In this document: positions 61,644-64,000 of the stretch, piece after piece
Layout: each line of letters begins with the position of its first letter
Numbering within the stretch: the first letter of the stretch is position 1
Assembly: GCA_943787205.1 (NCBI GenBank)
Contig: CALSLN010000023.1
Span: forward strand, 1-64,000
Length of the DNA stretch: 64,000 nucleotides
Direction of reading: 5' to 3'
Origin: an uncultured Rhodospirillaceae bacterium
GTDB lineage: Bacteria; Pseudomonadota; Alphaproteobacteria; Rhodospirillales; Rhodospirillaceae
Position numbers and translations under genes: made by a program
Notes under the pieces: model-generated
The model's database searches: none
Told to the model about the DNA's origin: nothing
What the model saw: the letters and a program-made list of their open reading frames with translations, nothing else

Positions 61644-62072
61644 TCAGAACTGTTGCGGCAGTGATTTTGGATCAGGTCCAGGTGGATCCCGGTCGACCCA
61701 GTAACTTGAGGCGTTAGGGTCTCGCTTGAGGCGCAGAGGGTCTTTGCCTGAAATCTTTAAATAAAGCCCTGTCGGTATCACGGCAATAATGTAGAGGGCG
61801 CCAAGGATAACGGGGCTGACAATCAGGTGGAGCACCTGTCCAAGACCCAACCAAGCCCAGGCGACAGGGGTCAACGCACGCGGCAAGATGAAAGCGAGCA
61901 CTGCGAGGCCTGCAGCTACGGCAATGGCCCAAGTGCGAACCGGCGCATCGGCAAACAAAGGCCACGCGCCAATTAGGCCGAACACAACCGCGAGCACCAC
62001 CCCGACTGATCTATTCGACGCACGGGGGGCATCGTCGCTGGGATTTATTTGCTCGTGGTGATCTGACGTCAT
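61644..62072 (-). CDS. SxtJ-like membrane protein
   Basis: A 142-residue protein with three or four membrane segments (about residues 22-40, 47-64, 67-80 and 82-104) and a polar C-terminus with DPLRLKRDPNASSYWVDRDP, which is the SxtJ-family hallmark. Function in the carbamoyltransferase trio is unknown; an anchoring or cofactor role is possible. ATG at 62072 is preferred over the longer frame. It is first in the three-gene unit. Confidence 0.75.
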   Translation of the reverse strand: MTSDHHEQINPSDDAPRASNRSVGVVLAVVFGLIGAWPLFADAPVRTWAIAVAAGLAVLAFILPRALTPVAWAWLGLGQVLHLIVSPVILGALYIIAVIPTGLYLKISGKDPLRLKRDPNASSYWVDRDPPGPDPKSLPQQF

Positions 62073-62184
62073 GAGTGGATCTATACCATTATGGGCGCTG
62101 AACCGCAGCAGGAAACGCACATTTAAGGCTGCTAGGCAGCTGGGTGCGTGTTTGTCAGCTGTGCGCACCCAGACCTATGCCGCT

Positions 62185-62556
62185 TTAGCCGACGATTCTG
62201 TGTCCACGAAGTTTAAGGCAATTCATTACTATTTCTTTCCGCTCGTCCTGTGTTTCCCAGGCCCGGCCGCCGCCGCCCAGTAGTCCGCCGATGAGGAGTC
62301 CACCAATCGCTCCTTCTACGCCTTCGTCCGCGGCCCCGACTAGGGCGCCTATCCCTGCGCCTAATAGGGCGTCGTTCTTAACGTCACCGTTGGTGTAATT
62401 ACGTTGCTCAGCGAGTGAGCGGCACTCGTTTAGATCTGCGGAATAGGCCGCATTCTTGGGCCCGTCGACAATAGGCAGATAACCTGCGCCAGTATTTGCG
62501 CATGCGGATAGGGCGAGAAAAGTGGCTGACGTGACAGCCATCGACTTGAGCTTCAT
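62185..62556 (-). CDS. Glycine-zipper lipoprotein
   Basis: A 123-residue predicted lipoprotein. The signal ends in a lipobox LALSAC, so Cys19 should be lipidated. The middle holds LLGAGIGALVGAADEGVEGA and a GGLLIGGLLGGGG glycine zipper, which in related proteins packs in or on the outer membrane. Its role is unknown. ATG at 62556 is the better start. It lies between the SxtJ-like gene and ctrA on the same strand. Confidence 0.72.
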   Translation of the reverse strand: MKLKSMAVTSATFLALSACANTGAGYLPIVDGPKNAAYSADLNECRSLAEQRNYTNGDVKNDALLGAGIGALVGAADEGVEGAIGGLLIGGLLGGGGRAWETQDERKEIVMNCLKLRGHRIVG

Positions 62557-62657
62557 AAAATATTCCATTCGTCAGTTTAAGAAACAGACGAACAATGTTT
62601 TAGAAGTTTGGTCGGAATGTGATGGAGCCTGTCACACTCTCGCCACGATGCTTCAGT

Positions 62658-63374
62658 TTACCCAGCTGCTATTTTGGCAGGGGGTAGGTCTTCGGCGGCC
62701 ATACTCTCGCGTAGTACGTAGCCTCGACCCCACACCGTTTCAATGTAGTGGTCGCCGCCTGTAGCGTTAGCGATCTTCTTGCGTAATTTGCAGATAAAGA
62801 CATCAATAATTTTCAGTTCAGGCTCGTCCATGCCGCCGTAGAGATGATTTAAGAACTGCTCTTTCGTGAGGGTCGTACCCTTGCGGAGCGCAAGCAATTC
62901 AAGGATGCCGTATTCTTTACCTGTGAGGTGAAGGGGCTCGCCTTCCACCTGGGCCGTGCGGTCTTCCAAGTGAACAGCCAGCTTGCCAACTTCAACTTTT
63001 GGCTGAGAGTGTCCCTTGGACCGACGAACAATAGCTTGGATACGGGCCATCAGTTCATCGCGATTAAAGGGCTTTGTTAGATAGTCGTCAGCGCCAATGC
63101 CGAGGCCTTGTACCTTTTTCGTCGGTTCAGTCAGACCCGAAAGAATGAGAACCGGCGTGTTTACTTTTGCATTGCGGAGTTGCCGAAGGACTTCGAGGCC
63201 ATCCATGTCCGGTAGCATGAGATCAAGGATCACGAGGTCGTACTCGTACAGCTTACCGATTTCGACACCGTCCTCACCCATGTCGGTGATGTCGACCACC
63301 CAATCTTCTTTCTTCAGCATTGCCTCGATGGATTGTGCTGTCGATTGATCGTCTTCAACTAATAGAATGCGCAT
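62658..63374 (-). CDS. ctrA: Cell-cycle response regulator CtrA
   Basis: A 238-residue OmpR-type response regulator matching CtrA. Asp51 in [15 protein letters not shown] is the phosphoacceptor, the receiver continues to about residue 120, and the winged-helix domain ([20 protein letters not shown], then [20 protein letters not shown]) follows. CtrA controls flagellar, division and replication genes in alphaproteobacteria, phosphorylated through CckA and ChpT. A TTAA-N6-TTAA pair lies about 33 bases upstream of its start codon, consistent with autoregulation. Confidence 0.93.
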   Translation of the reverse strand: MRILLVEDDQSTAQSIEAMLKKEDWVVDITDMGEDGVEIGKLYEYDLVILDLMLPDMDGLEVLRQLRNAKVNTPVLILSGLTEPTKKVQGLGIGADDYLTKPFNRDELMARIQAIVRRSKGHSQPKVEVGKLAVHLEDRTAQVEGEPLHLTGKEYGILELLALRKGTTLTKEQFLNHLYGGMDEPELKIIDVFICKLRKKIANATGGDHYIETVWGRGYVLRESMAAEDLPPAKIAAG

Positions 63375-63406
63375 GGTAAGCAGCCCCTTCCGCTCTCGCC
63401 CCAGTC

Positions 63407-63420
63407 TTAATACCTCTTAA
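63407..63420 (-). promoter_or_regulatory. CtrA-box-like TTAA pair upstream of ctrA
   Basis: TTAA at 63407-63410 and 63417-63420 are separated by six bases, close to the classical TTAA-N7-TTAA CtrA site. They lie 33-46 bases upstream of the ctrA start codon. A single TTAAC half site (63517-63521) lies nearer fliI. Spacing is one base off the Caulobacter consensus. Confidence 0.4.
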
Positions 63421-63641
63421 TATACCATGAAGCGCCTTACGAAGCTAGGTTTCGCGCCGAGTCGCTAGAATGCAACGAAATCAGGGCTTTGTCCGGTTGT
63501 TCGGCCTTTACCCCGCGTTAACGGCCCAGCTGTATGCTCTGCTTTCTCGACCGTAGGTATGGGTTTGTTTTCCGTGGGGCGCGTGACTGGGACTCGCGCT
63601 GGGATATAACAACAGGCTCAAAAGATGGGATAAAGGGTGCT

Positions 63642-64000
63642 GTGACGGTCAATATTTCAACACTGATTAATGAGCTCGAGCGATTGCCGGTGCACCGCGT
63701 GTACGGTCGTGTGTCGGCGGTTCAAGGTCTTCTGATCGAGGTCTCTGGTGTTCAGGGTAATCTCTCAGTCGGCGACCGATGCAACATCATTGCCCGCGAC
63801 GATCGCAAAGTAACTTGTGAGGTCGTGGGGTTTAGGGATGGCCGTGCGCTGCTTATGCCATTTGGCGCGCTCGAAGGCGTTGGCCTGGGTTGTCGCGCCG
63901 AAATCGGCGAAAGCCAGCCCTCTATATTCCCGGAAGACGCTTGGCTCGGGCGTGTCGTTAACGCAATGGGTCGGCCGATTGATGATAAAGGCGCCTTGCC
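63642..64000 (+). CDS. fliI: Flagellar ATPase FliI, N-terminal part
   Basis: The first 119 codons of the flagellum-specific export ATPase, running off the right edge. VHRVYGRVSAVQGLLIEVSG is the N-terminal barrel, followed by LSVGDRCNI and the end LGRVVNAMGRPIDDKG, the segment preceding the Walker A region, which lies outside the window. GTG at 63642 follows AAAGGG. It is divergent from ctrA with about 270 bases between, which may hold promoters for both. Confidence 0.85.
   Translation, partial: MTVNISTLINELERLPVHRVYGRVSAVQGLLIEVSGVQGNLSVGDRCNIIARDDRKVTCEVVGFRDGRALLMPFGALEGVGLGCRAEIGESQPSIFPEDAWLGRVVNAMGRPIDDKGAL

Noticed and set aside
1-64000. CRISPR arrays, tRNA or rRNA genes, insertion sequences and prophage
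   Set aside because: No regularly spaced repeats, cloverleaf-type sequences, transposase or phage structural genes were seen on either strand. A covariance-model scan was not possible here.

Overview
The window looks like chromosomal DNA of a free-living, motile, Gram-negative alphaproteobacterium of the broad Rhodospirillales-like kind. The lineage markers are ctrA (62658-63374), a chpT-type histidine phosphotransferase (57468-58127) beside a DUF3553 gene, the start of fliI at the right edge, a plant/alphaproteobacterial-type glutamate-cysteine ligase and many Tat-exported proteins. The lineage is an inference from gene content. No rRNA, tRNA, insertion sequence, phage gene or CRISPR array was seen.

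Layout. 0-2.8 kb: gshA, chorismate mutase, GNAT acetyltransferase and a small membrane protein, on the + strand. 2.8-26 kb: an accessory region rich in exported proteins. Its centrepiece is six DUF1838-family paralogues with Tat signals (3668-4546 -, 4725-5738 +, 10828-11913 +, 11914-12945 +, 13068-14116 +, 23162-24001 -). Around them lie an exported beta-carbonic anhydrase, an operon of two peptide-type substrate-binding proteins with an MBL hydrolase and a VOC protein, an SUMF1-domain protein, a Rieske oxygenase, a SnoaL/alpha-beta-hydrolase fusion without a catalytic serine, a TetR regulator flanked by two related membrane proteins, a GPH transporter, a SnoaL protein, MAPEG, VOC and a CpeT-like protein. 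26-32 kb: FAD-linked oxidase, ketopantoate-reductase-like protein, a large HAD protein with a GT2 glycosyltransferase, and a peroxiredoxin. 32.5-46.8 kb: HspQ, two related methyltransferases, tandem MFS transporters, a large sensor kinase, a bicupin, a cytosine-permease-like carrier, a degenerate nitrilase-like Tat protein and a second serine-less hydrolase. 47-52 kb: radical SAM plus Crp/Fnr operon, a second sensor kinase with response regulator, MarR. 52-64 kb: core genes pyrD, TIGR01459 HAD, AbrB-type permease, nadK, moaA, DUF3553, chpT, a CheY-like protein, cheR, an SxtI/SxtK/SxtJ-like carbamoyltransferase trio, a lipoprotein, ctrA and fliI.

How it may work together. The 3-26 kb block looks like an uptake and periplasmic transformation module for one or a few organic compounds: binding proteins, Tat-exported unknown enzymes, an oxygenase, hydrolase-like proteins, carriers and a TetR switch. 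The substrate cannot be read from sequence. DUF1838 has no function that I know of, so the multi-copy Tat-exported array is the best candidate here for an undescribed system.

Sequence quality. Eight reading-frame breaks were found in six otherwise intact genes. Seven fit a single extra base, mostly in a homopolymer (near 67, 13392, 13892, 14414, 28553, 29393 and similar). This pattern suggests consensus insertion errors rather than gene decay, so the broken genes are annotated as whole products.
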